This document shows, one piece after another, positions 25,216 through 33,413 of a DNA stretch of 64,000 bases. Source of the DNA: Pedobacter aquae (lineage in GTDB: Bacteria; Bacteroidota; Bacteroidia; Sphingobacteriales; Sphingobacteriaceae); NCBI RefSeq assembly GCF_008195825.1, contig NZ_CP043329.1:992001-1056000 (forward strand), in the 5' to 3' direction. A model generated the notes under the pieces. That model saw nothing but the letters and a program-made list of their open reading frames with translations, made no database searches and was not told the DNA's origin. Positions within the stretch are counted from its first letter, which is position 1. Each line of letters begins with the position of its first letter. A program made the position numbers and the translations under genes.

Positions 25216-26103
25216 CTACCTAAACTTCTCGGCCACTACTAAATCTTTAGTGCCATGTTGGTAATTATAAAAACCTTCGCCAGATTTAACGCCTTTTTTA
25301 CCTGAAGTTACCATGTTTACCAAAAGCGGACATGGTGCATATTTAGGATTTCCAAAGCCTTCGTGTAATACTTTAAGGATGGCCAAACAAACATCTAAAC
25401 CTATAAAATCTGCCAGTTGGAGCGGTCCCATAGGATGAGCCATACCCAATTTCATAACAGTATCAATTTCTGTAACGCCTGCAACGCCTTCATACAAAGT
25501 ATAAATAGCTTCATTAATCATAGGCATTAAAATCCTGTTGGCAACAAAACCGGGATAATCATTCACCTCGACAGGTATTTTATCTAGCTGCTGGGCAAGC
25601 GCCATAATTTTTGCAGTGGTATCGGCAGAGGTTGCATAGCCATTAATGACTTCTACCAATTTCATTACCGGTACGGGATTCATGAAATGCATTCCAATAA
25701 CTTTATCTTGCCTTTGCGTAACGGCTGCAATTTGGGTGATAGCTATGGAAGAAGTATTGCTGGCTAAAATGGCTTCTGGCTTGGCATATTTATCAAGCTC
25801 TTGAAATATTTTCTCTTTTAAAACAGCATTTTCTGTGGCCGCTTCTACTATCAAATCTACATCTTTTACAGCCTCGGCTAGGTTGGTATAGGTAGTAATA
25901 TTGGCTAAAGTTTGCTGTTTATCTGCTTCTGTAATGAGGTTTTTAGCTATCTGCCTGTCTAAATTTTTAGCTATAGTAGCGAGGGCTTTTGTTAAAGCAT
26001 CGGCTTGTACATCTACCAAAGCAACTTTAAACTGATGTTGTGCAAAGCTATGTGCTATGCCATTTCCCATGGTACCAGAACCAATAACTGCAATACTTTT
26101 CAT
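25216..26103 (-). CDS. 3-hydroxyacyl-CoA (3-hydroxybutyryl-CoA) dehydrogenase
   Basis: The NAD-binding motif AVIGSGTMGNGIAHSFA opens a Rossmann fold. IGMHFMNPVPVMKLVEVI contains the catalytic His of the family, and the C-terminal domain follows with FVANRILMPMINEAI and GLDVCLAIL. The enzyme interconverts 3-hydroxyacyl-CoA and 3-oxoacyl-CoA. I start at the ATG at 26103; a TTG two codons upstream is also in frame. It is the third gene in a bioF-bioD-hbd run with a gap of about 13 bases, so it is probably cotranscribed although it has no known biotin role. Confidence 0.9.
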   Translation of the reverse strand: MKSIAVIGSGTMGNGIAHSFAQHQFKVALVDVQADALTKALATIAKNLDRQIAKNLITEADKQQTLANITTYTNLAEAVKDVDLIVEAATENAVLKEKIFQELDKYAKPEAILASNTSSIAITQIAAVTQRQDKVIGMHFMNPVPVMKLVEVINGYATSADTTAKIMALAQQLDKIPVEVNDYPGFVANRILMPMINEAIYTLYEGVAGVTEIDTVMKLGMAHPMGPLQLADFIGLDVCLAILKVLHEGFGNPKYAPCPLLVNMVTSGKKGVKSGEGFYNYQHGTKDLVVAEKFR

Positions 26104-26116
26104 GTGCAAAAAAGGT

Positions 26117-26725
26117 TTATAATGTGAGGTGTTTCCCTGCTTCTTTAACGCTGTTTTTATCTAAATTGTTTAGCACCGGGATAGTTCCTAAATGTTTAAG
26201 CTTGGTATATTGGGTAATATAAGCTTCAGAATCTGGATTATGGCCATTAAAAAGAATACCTTTTACAGGGATGTTTCTGCTTTTTAACAATTCGTAACTT
26301 AAGAGTGTATGGTTAATGCTGCCTAAATAATGTTGAGATACTAAAATTACTTCTGCTTTTAGCTGAGCTATTAAGTCTACTATCAAAAACTGCTGATTTA
26401 GCGGAACCATTAAGCCACCAGCGCCCTCAATAACTAAGGTGTTTTGCGTTTCTGGTACTTTAATAGTGTTGATGTCTATTTCAATACCATCTAAACGGGC
26501 TGATAAATGTGGCGAAAGAGGCTGTGTAAGTTTGTAAACTTCTGGATGAAAATAAGTTTTATCGTTACTTACCAATTGTTTAACGGTGATGGTATCAGAG
26601 TTTTCTAAATCTCCTGATTGTATGGGTTTCCAATAATCGGCTTTTAAATGCTCTGTTACAATGGCTGATGTTACGGTTTTTCCTACGCCTGTGCCTATGC
26701 CTGTGATAAAAATGGGTTTCAACAT
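26117..26725 (-). CDS. bioD: Dethiobiotin synthetase
   Basis: The 202-residue protein carries the P-loop FITGIGTGVGKTVTSA and the substrate motif WKPIQSGD, with VIEGAGGLMVPLN as the second conserved segment. It makes dethiobiotin from 7,8-diaminopelargonate, CO2 and ATP in biotin synthesis. The ATG is one base after the bioF stop. bioA and bioB are not in the window. Confidence 0.95.
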   Translation of the reverse strand: MLKPIFITGIGTGVGKTVTSAIVTEHLKADYWKPIQSGDLENSDTITVKQLVSNDKTYFHPEVYKLTQPLSPHLSARLDGIEIDINTIKVPETQNTLVIEGAGGLMVPLNQQFLIVDLIAQLKAEVILVSQHYLGSINHTLLSYELLKSRNIPVKGILFNGHNPDSEAYITQYTKLKHLGTIPVLNNLDKNSVKEAGKHLTL

Positions 26726-26726
26726 A

Positions 26727-27833
26727 TTATATTTTAGTTAAAGCTTCACTTAATTTTTCTATTTCTTCGTCTGTATTAAAGGTATGTAAACAAATTCTTA
26801 ACCTTTCTTTGCCTTCTGGAACGGTTGGACTTAAAATGGGTCTGATATCAAAGCCGCTTTCATTTAAAGTAGCAGCTGCTTGTCGGCAAGCTGTATTTCC
26901 CTGAATGATTATTCCTTGGATAGCGCTATTGCTTGGCATTAATGCAATACCTAATTTGCTGGTTAATTGTTTGAAATAAGCTATTTTTTTCTGAATAAGA
27001 GTGCTGTAATCGCTACTTTTTAATTGCTCATAAGCTGCTTTTATGGTGTATAAGCTGTGTGGAGGTAGGGCAGTGGTATAAATAAAAGAACGGGCGAAAT
27101 TGATGAGATAGCTTCTAAGTTCATCGCTACCTAATACAATAGCTCCGTGGCAGCCCAAAGCTTTACCGAAAGTAACTACGCGGGCAAATACTTGGTTTTC
27201 TAAACCCAACTCGCACACCAACCCTCTACCATGTTTACCAAATACGCCACTGGCATGTGCTTCATCTACAATGAGATGAGCGCCATATTGTGCTGCAAGT
27301 GCGGTTATTTCTTTTAAAGGTGCATGGTCTCCGTCCATAGAAAAAATACTTTCTGTAACGATGAAAATATTCCCTTGGCTATTTTTAATTTTTGATTCGA
27401 GATGCGCTAGATCATTATGTTTAAAGGTATAGCGTTGGGCATAGCTTAGTCTAGCACCATCAATAAGACTAGCGTGGATAAGTTCATCACAAATAATGGT
27501 ATCGCCTTTTTGGGGCAGGCTAGAAAGTAAACCTACATTGGCATCATAACCAGAGTTAAAGATTAAGCCTGATGATGCCTGATGAAAACGAGCGATTTCT
27601 TTTTCTAAGGTTTCTGTAAAACTTGAATTTCCGGTGATTAACCTTGATCCGCCAGCACCATTTCTTGATTTTTCTGAATAGGCAATTTCATCAACCCATT
27701 CTTTTACAGATAAAGATTTAGCAAAACCCAGATAATCATTAGAAGAAAAATCAATAAGATTATTCTCGCTTTTTAAGGTTCTTAAAGCGTTAGCGGCAAT
27801 TCTTTCCTGTAGTTTTTGATGGATGAAATTCAA
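26727..27833 (-). CDS. bioF: 8-amino-7-oxononanoate synthase
   Basis: A PLP-dependent acyltransferase of the alpha-oxoamine synthase family, 368 residues. Conserved segments are FSSNDYLGFA, GAGGSRLITGN, FNSGYDANVGLLSSL, VDEAHASGVFG and the PLP lysine in VTFGKALGCHGA. It condenses pimeloyl thioester with alanine in biotin synthesis. The frame opens with TTG at 27833; no ATG lies close by and the usual N-terminal helix is complete from there. First gene of the bioF-bioD-hbd unit. Confidence 0.94.
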   Translation of the reverse strand: MNFIHQKLQERIAANALRTLKSENNLIDFSSNDYLGFAKSLSVKEWVDEIAYSEKSRNGAGGSRLITGNSSFTETLEKEIARFHQASSGLIFNSGYDANVGLLSSLPQKGDTIICDELIHASLIDGARLSYAQRYTFKHNDLAHLESKIKNSQGNIFIVTESIFSMDGDHAPLKEITALAAQYGAHLIVDEAHASGVFGKHGRGLVCELGLENQVFARVVTFGKALGCHGAIVLGSDELRSYLINFARSFIYTTALPPHSLYTIKAAYEQLKSSDYSTLIQKKIAYFKQLTSKLGIALMPSNSAIQGIIIQGNTACRQAAATLNESGFDIRPILSPTVPEGKERLRICLHTFNTDEEIEKLSEALTKI

Positions 27834-28446
27834 GTTTTTTTATTCAAAAATAAAGAAAGATTTTGAAATGATTATTTTGTGTTTAGGCTGAGGTCTAATA
27901 TCTACCTGCCGCAGGCAAGTATTTAATATAAATGATGATGAAATGACGTGTTTAGGTAATTCGATAGTCGAGCCTAAGCACAAACAACCGTTTACGCCCA
28001 ATTCCGCCTTGGCGGTTGCGGCATCTACAGGACTAGCCCTAGCAGAACCTTTAGAAGCAAGCGGCGCAGCGGAGAGTTTATTCAATTAGCTTATTGTTTT
28101 TTTAAAGGCTTTCATGTGTTCGCTTAGCTCGGGTTTGGGTACTTTTTGCGGAAACATGCGAAGCATTCATGAAGGCCAAAACATAAAACTAATACTTTAA
28201 ATAAAAGGACCTTGACATGGCCGGTCAAGAGGCCGGAAAGCCCTGTGTGAATGCCTGATTTTTAAATATTTATATAATAGCTTCAATGATAGCGGAGTCG
28301 AAGCCCTTTAATCCTTCGACTCCGCTCAGGATGACAAACTATCCTCTAAGAATGATAATTCTGTTCTCACTTTAAATTCCTATTTAATAAAGTAGTTATT
28401 CCAATGTAATGATGATTTTTAAAACATTATTCTATCTATTAATTTA
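27834..28446. other. Gene-free region with small palindromes
   Basis: No gene is supported. It contains CCTGCCGCAGGCAAG at about 27905, a segment AAGAGGCCGGAAAGCC related to sequences at 62740 and 63590, and the inverted repeat listed at 28291-28326. Confidence 0.6.
28291..28326. repeat. Palindromic intergenic repeat (AGCGGAGTCGAAG family)
   Basis: AGCGGAGTCGAAG (28291-28303) and CTTCGACTCCGCT (28314-28326) are exact 13-bp inverted repeats with a 10-base loop. The same core occurs inside the element at 56753-56871. This is a REP-like family widespread in Bacteroidota genomes. Confidence 0.75.
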
Positions 28447-29229
28447 TCAGTTCGTTTTGTTTTTTTGCATTTCTACTAAAGATTTTTGCATTTGGGCCAT
28501 CATGCTGGTTAGAGTCTCCATGGTAGGCTCTGGCATTGGCTGTGGTAATTCTGTAGAAATAAATGCTTTTGCTTTCCAGATTTCTAAAATATCTTCTGCT
28601 TCTATGGTATAAGGTTCGTAAACGGGGTTGTCTGATGATAATTTCAAACCCTTATCTGGTCTGAACTTGCTGCTTAACCTTTTATAAACTACACCTTCGT
28701 TTTTACTAATCACAATAGCAGTTTCGCCAGCTTTGATATCGTTATTCCAGTTTTCTACATACTCTGCAATAATGATTGAGCCTGAAGGCAGTGGTAGCAT
28801 AGAATCTCCTTTAATTTCAAAAGCCCTATAAGTGCCTTGTTTAAAGATAGGTAAAGAAAAACGAGGTAGGGTGCTTACATACTCAGGGTCGCTATAACCA
28901 TTAAGATAACCTGCACTAGCTTTAACCTGTACCAATTCTATGTTTTCTTTATCATCTTGGTCTACCGTAATACTCAGTACACGAAGGTTAGAAGGGTCTC
29001 CTTTTGGTTTAGGTGTCCATTTATCGTTTATCTTTTCATTGATGAAATCATCAATACTTAACTCAAAAAAGTCTGCGAATTTTTTTAGCAAATCATATTT
29101 TGGTTCTGCCCGGTCTTCTTCGTAGGCACCAATTAAAGATCTTTTAATTTCCATAACATCAGCAAATTGCTGTTGTGTAAGGCCTTTTTTCTTTCTGAGG
29201 TATTTTAAATTATCAGATATTTTTCCCAT
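28447..29229 (-). CDS. XRE-S24 repressor (LexA/CI-like)
   Basis: An N-terminal helix-turn-helix (NLKYLRKKKGLTQQQFADVM ... IKRSLIGAYEEDRAEP) is joined to an S24 peptidase-like domain with GDSMLPLPSG (Ser) and the Lys in the VISKNEGVVYKRL region. Such proteins repress genes and may self-cleave on DNA damage. I choose the ATG at 29229 (MGKISDN); six more codons upstream are in frame. A perfect 9-bp inverted repeat (29246-29268) lies just upstream. No phage genes are adjacent, so it is a chromosomal regulator, not clearly a prophage repressor. Confidence 0.85.
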   Translation of the reverse strand: MGKISDNLKYLRKKKGLTQQQFADVMEIKRSLIGAYEEDRAEPKYDLLKKFADFFELSIDDFINEKINDKWTPKPKGDPSNLRVLSITVDQDDKENIELVQVKASAGYLNGYSDPEYVSTLPRFSLPIFKQGTYRAFEIKGDSMLPLPSGSIIIAEYVENWNNDIKAGETAIVISKNEGVVYKRLSSKFRPDKGLKLSSDNPVYEPYTIEAEDILEIWKAKAFISTELPQPMPEPTMETLTSMMAQMQKSLVEMQKNKTN

Positions 29230-29245
29230 TTCTAAAAATATTTGC

Positions 29246-29268
29246 AAATACTAAAATTATTAGTATTT
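29246..29268. promoter_or_regulatory. Candidate operator between the S24 repressor and the GIY-YIG-like gene
   Basis: AAATACTAA (29246-29254) and TTAGTATTT (29260-29268) form an exact inverted repeat with a 5-base spacer, in the short divergent intergenic region. Position and symmetry fit an autoregulatory binding site of the S24 repressor that could also control the divergent gene. Confidence 0.55.
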
Positions 29269-29313
29269 TTATGCTCATAAAATTAGCAATAAAAAATTAA
29301 TAGCCAAATAATA

Positions 29314-29682
29314 ATGTTAAAGAATTTAAATGCAGATCAAATGAAGAATATCGTTTTTATAGTTACAGACAGAAATAGAAATAATTTACATGTTGGTTTA
29401 AGTGCTGATTTAATAAAAACCATGAACTTCTACCGTAAAATGCCGAACCTATTTTTTGATGCTGGGCAACAGTTAACTCGCTTGGTTTATTTTGAAGAGT
29501 TAAGTTCTGAGACTATGGCAGCAGAGCGTTTTAAAATGATTAACCAATTTACCAGGTTACAAAAAGAGAAGATGATAAGAAACGTTAATCCGGATTGGAT
29601 TGATTTAACTACCGGATTAGACTATGAGAAGATGTTAAAAACAGGCTTCCAAGTGAAACCTGTTTTTAGCTTTATGTCTTAA
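29314..29682 (+). CDS. Degenerate GIY-YIG-like small protein
   Basis: The 122-residue protein resembles the Uri/YhbQ-type GIY-YIG family in layout: KNIVFIVTDRNRNNLHVGLS where VYIL...YVG is usual, then TRLVYFEELSSETMAAERFK and EKMIRNVNPDWIDL. The GIY and YIG tyrosines and glycine are only partly kept, so nuclease activity is doubtful. It is divergent from the S24 repressor and shares the 29246-29268 palindrome, suggesting DNA-damage or repressor-linked control. Its stop abuts the convergent msrB stop. Confidence 0.6.
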   Translation: MLKNLNADQMKNIVFIVTDRNRNNLHVGLSADLIKTMNFYRKMPNLFFDAGQQLTRLVYFEELSSETMAAERFKMINQFTRLQKEKMIRNVNPDWIDLTTGLDYEKMLKTGFQVKPVFSFMS

Positions 29683-30180
29683 TTATTGTTTGATGAATTT
29701 AAGTGCTGCCGAGTTGATGCAGTATCTTAAACCTGTAGGAGCGGGGCCATCATCAAAAACATGGCCTAGGTGTAAACCTGTTTTAGCTTCTATAACTTCA
29801 TCTCTTACCATGCCATGGCTGTTGTCTTTTACCCAAATAACAGCTTTATCATTAATGGGTTTGGTAAAACTTGGCCATCCTGTACCAGAGTCAAACTTGT
29901 CTTCAGAACTAAAAAGTGGTTCGCCTGTAGCGGCACTTACATAAATTCCTTTTTCATGGTTATTGTAAAACTCATTTTTAAAAGGAGGCTCTGTTCCTTT
30001 GTTCACCATAATTTCATAAGCAACAGGAGATAATATTTTCTTCCACTCGCTTTCTGCTTTTTGAACAGGGAATACTAAAGCTTTTTGCTCATCTTTTTTA
30101 GAAGATGTATGATTATTTTGTCCGCAAGCAGCAAAAGTCATGACTGCTAAACTAAACACGATTGATATAAACTTTTTCAT
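29683..30180 (-). CDS. msrB: Peptide-methionine (R)-S-oxide reductase, lipoprotein form
   Basis: A lipoprotein signal (VMTFAACGQ) precedes an MsrB domain with GTGWPSF, HLGHVFDDGP and the catalytic cysteine in RYCINSAAL. It repairs oxidised methionine in envelope proteins. The zinc-binding CxxC pair of many MsrB enzymes is replaced (YVSAATGEPLF), so this is the zinc-free type. It is convergent with the GIY-YIG-like gene with no gap. Confidence 0.93.
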   Translation of the reverse strand: MKKFISIVFSLAVMTFAACGQNNHTSSKKDEQKALVFPVQKAESEWKKILSPVAYEIMVNKGTEPPFKNEFYNNHEKGIYVSAATGEPLFSSEDKFDSGTGWPSFTKPINDKAVIWVKDNSHGMVRDEVIEAKTGLHLGHVFDDGPAPTGLRYCINSAALKFIKQ

Positions 30181-30221
30181 ACTATTATATACGTTTGTAA
30201 GGCTATATCAGTTTTTTAAAA

Positions 30222-33200
30222 TTACCATCCTGGTGCAAAAGCTAAACCAAATACAGGTTTCTGAATATCCACGCGGTTAAACGGAATTGCCAGATATGGT
30301 TCTAATACAAAATATCCAAATACGTTAACCCTGGCAGATATACCCGCACTTAAGGCTGGTACTCTTACATTTTCCTCGTAAAGAGCTGTATTTGTTGCTG
30401 CATCGGTTCCTATTCTTCTAGGGGCTTTTCTATCCCAGGCAATTCTATCGCCTTCATTCCAAGAAACTCCGGCATCAAAGAATAAGTTTAAATCAGAAAA
30501 TAAGAATTTAGACGGGAATGCAGCTAATTTCTCTGGCCCGGTAAATGGTAGCCTTACCTCAAAGTTAGAAATTAACATTCTGTTACCTATCAATTGGTTG
30601 ATGTTAAAGCCATTTTCTTCTCCTGTTAAGTTTCTGCCATTATAAAAGCTATTGGCTTCATAACCTCTAATTAAGAAAGGCATCCCTATAAAGAGTGGGA
30701 ATAATTGGTTGTTTACATTTCCTATACGACCGAAACCATAAATTCTACCTGCAAAAGTTACTGGTTTTACCCTTACATATTTTCTTAAATCAATAATTGG
30801 AGCGGTAAACTGGAAAGTACCAAAATTTTGTTCTATGCCAATTCTGTATCTGTAACCACCCAATGGAGCAGCAACACCAGAATATGAATTATCGCCAACT
30901 AAAGCTGTGTTTAATTGGAAAACAGTAAAAGAACTTAAATTGAAACCTTGGTCTTCTAAAAACTCTTCTCTTGATAACTTTCTTCTATCTTGAAAAATAG
31001 GAAATCTGGTATTAGGATCGTAATAAGTACTAAACCTGTCTACACGGTAAGAGTAATAAGAAGCACCAGCGCCAAGCTCAAAACGGGTAGTTTTAGAGAA
31101 AGGATAAGAGGTAAAACCTTGTACAGATTCTTCAAAAGTTCTGATGATGTCTACATATTCTTCTATAACAGGCCTATCGGGTCCATTTTCTTGAGGCAAA
31201 CCTGTAGCTTTTATACCAAACAAACCAGACTGAAAAGGTAGGTGAGATACAGAAGCTCCCCAGTTCCATCTGCTTTCTTGGTTGATATAGGCAAACTGAG
31301 CTCCAAAATCATAAATTTCTCCGTTAACAGCAGCGGCTGCGAAAATTTGGTTTCTACTTAAAATATCACTAAAAATAGCTTGTACGCCAGATTGCATACC
31401 TGTACCAAATCTGCTGGTAGCTACACCAACACCATTACTGGCTATATAATCTAATTGAAACTGAGATTTAAAAGGGATAGCTTTAACAGAATCTACAGGT
31501 GTATCATCATAAGCAAGGAAATTGTCTAAGTTTTTATTGATGATATTAACACCAACAGAACTTGGTGGTGGTAAGGTTGCTGCTGTAAAATCTACCGCAT
31601 TGCTATTTACCAAAGTGCCTCTAAATTCAGTTACATGAGCATTGTAAAGGGTATAGCGTTGAGAGCGATAATAAGAATAAACAATATCGTTATTCTTTGA
31701 AATACTTAAAGCTGGCGAACTTTCTGTAATACCACTAATACCCGTGAAATAATCTGTTAATTGCTCTACATAATCTCTAGAAATGTTGTAACGATACATG
31801 TTTCTAAAACCATCTCTGTTTGATAAGAAATAGATATTTCTATCATTAGCATCAAAAACAGGGTTTAAATTATTGGCTTTAGGGAATACATTGATATTGG
31901 TTACTTTCTTGCTGGCTACATCTAGTATAGCTAAGCTCATGCTGATGAAAGCACTTAAATCTTTACCTAAATTTTGTCTATCTGTAGAAAAAACAATCTT
32001 TTTGCCATCTGAAGAGAAGCTAGGCTGATAATCTGTAAACCTATCATTGGTTAATTGTGTTACTTCTTTGGTTTCTAAGTTGTAAGAGAAAAGATCGCTT
32101 TGCCCATCTTTAAGACCAGAAAAAGCAATTTCTTTCCCTGTTGGAGACCAGTTTAAATTACCAAACTGTTCTACTTTACCCATAGATTTTTGTAAAACTG
32201 TTTTGCCATTATCAATATCTACAATAATGAGTTTATTTCTACCTTCAGAAAAGGCGCTAAAGGCAAACTGTTTACTATCGGGCGACCATGAGCCGGCAGA
32301 TTCTATGTAATTAAACTCATCAATATGACTGTTTTTAATTTTGGAGGTTAACTTGCGGATGATTTTTCCTGTTTTAGCATCGGCTAGAAATAAATCTATA
32401 GAAAAGAGCTCTTTTTCTGAAAGGAAGACTACATATTTTCCATCAGGACTGATAGCAGGAGAGAGGTTCATATCTCCACCATTTTCATTATCTATCAGTT
32501 TGGTACCTATGGGTTTTTGTGTAGTATCTTTTAAATAAGGCGTATAAGCATTTTCTAAAGAACTTTTCCATAAGCTAGATAGCGTTTTTTCATCATAACC
32601 AAAAGTTCTTCTAATAGCCATTTCATAACCAAATTTAGCTGTTGATCTAAAGAAGGGCATGATAATCGTATCGCCGTAAGTAGAGCCTATAAAAGCCCAA
32701 AAAGCTTGTCCGTAACGGTAAGGAAAATATTTACTATTGGTTGTTAAATCATTTAAAGTTGGGATGTCTTTATTCAGCACAGCGTCACGCATCCACATAG
32801 CTGTATTGGCATCTACCTTACCTAAGGAAAGGTATTCTGCCATCCCTTCAACCATCCATAAGGGTAAATTTCCGATGTTTTCAAGCTGTGTAGAATCTCC
32901 TTCTATTAAAGAGTGGTACTGGAAAGCGTGAACCAACTCATGCCCAAGAACGTGTCTGGTTTGGAAATTACTTTCTTGAATAGGCATGAAAACCCTGTTT
33001 TTTAAACCTTCGGTAACACCGCCTGTTCCTACACTAATTTCTGAATTGATGATGGTAGTTTGTTGAAATTCTGGCGAGTTTCCGTAAAGGATAATAGGGT
33101 TGGGGCGCTTAAAAGTATCTCTAAAAATTTGCTGATGTAAAGCATACCAAGCTTCACTTTCTTTTGCGAAATTTTTGATTAAGCTATCATTCTCAGTATA

Positions 33201-33374
33201 GTAATATAGATGAAAATGTGGCGTCTCATAAACCTTAAACTTAAGATTTTTATACCTCACTTTATTTTGTCCGAAATATTGCGCTTGCGCATTTCCAGCA
33301 AACAATAAGAACAGGGAGCTAAAAAATAAAGTAGTGTATATTTTAGCTTTATTAAATGTAAAATTCTTTGTCAT
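30222..33374 (-). CDS. Secreted metallopeptidase-like domain, TolB-type propeller and outer-membrane barrel
   Basis: The 1050-residue protein has a signal peptide ending in NAQAQ. Residues about 35-290 are a gluzincin-like domain with HELVHAFQYH and the third ligand glutamate in WMVEGMAEYLS. Residues about 290-600 contain TolB/WD-like repeats (SPDGKYVVFLSE, SPDSKQFAFSAF, SSDGKKIVFSTD). The C-terminal 400 residues look like an Omp85-type barrel (RGYEANSFYNGRNLTG, ending EPYLAIPFN ... FGLAFAPGW). It would anchor in the outer membrane with the other domains in the periplasm or outside. Specific substrate unknown. Confidence 0.75.
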   Translation of the reverse strand: MTKNFTFNKAKIYTTLFFSSLFLLFAGNAQAQYFGQNKVRYKNLKFKVYETPHFHLYYYTENDSLIKNFAKESEAWYALHQQIFRDTFKRPNPIILYGNSPEFQQTTIINSEISVGTGGVTEGLKNRVFMPIQESNFQTRHVLGHELVHAFQYHSLIEGDSTQLENIGNLPLWMVEGMAEYLSLGKVDANTAMWMRDAVLNKDIPTLNDLTTNSKYFPYRYGQAFWAFIGSTYGDTIIMPFFRSTAKFGYEMAIRRTFGYDEKTLSSLWKSSLENAYTPYLKDTTQKPIGTKLIDNENGGDMNLSPAISPDGKYVVFLSEKELFSIDLFLADAKTGKIIRKLTSKIKNSHIDEFNYIESAGSWSPDSKQFAFSAFSEGRNKLIIVDIDNGKTVLQKSMGKVEQFGNLNWSPTGKEIAFSGLKDGQSDLFSYNLETKEVTQLTNDRFTDYQPSFSSDGKKIVFSTDRQNLGKDLSAFISMSLAILDVASKKVTNINVFPKANNLNPVFDANDRNIYFLSNRDGFRNMYRYNISRDYVEQLTDYFTGISGITESSPALSISKNNDIVYSYYRSQRYTLYNAHVTEFRGTLVNSNAVDFTAATLPPPSSVGVNIINKNLDNFLAYDDTPVDSVKAIPFKSQFQLDYIASNGVGVATSRFGTGMQSGVQAIFSDILSRNQIFAAAAVNGEIYDFGAQFAYINQESRWNWGASVSHLPFQSGLFGIKATGLPQENGPDRPVIEEYVDIIRTFEESVQGFTSYPFSKTTRFELGAGASYYSYRVDRFSTYYDPNTRFPIFQDRRKLSREEFLEDQGFNLSSFTVFQLNTALVGDNSYSGVAAPLGGYRYRIGIEQNFGTFQFTAPIIDLRKYVRVKPVTFAGRIYGFGRIGNVNNQLFPLFIGMPFLIRGYEANSFYNGRNLTGEENGFNINQLIGNRMLISNFEVRLPFTGPEKLAAFPSKFLFSDLNLFFDAGVSWNEGDRIAWDRKAPRRIGTDAATNTALYEENVRVPALSAGISARVNVFGYFVLEPYLAIPFNRVDIQKPVFGLAFAPGW

Positions 33375-33413
33375 GTTATGGAGCTATAATTCTTAATCAT
33401 TTTTATGGATGAT

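Noticed and set aside
27840..28085. 81-codon - strand ORF after bioF
   Set aside because: Low-complexity translation over intergenic repeat sequence; no start signal.
28447..29229. Prophage repressor marking a prophage
   Set aside because: No integrase, structural or lysis genes nearby; neighbours are core genes.
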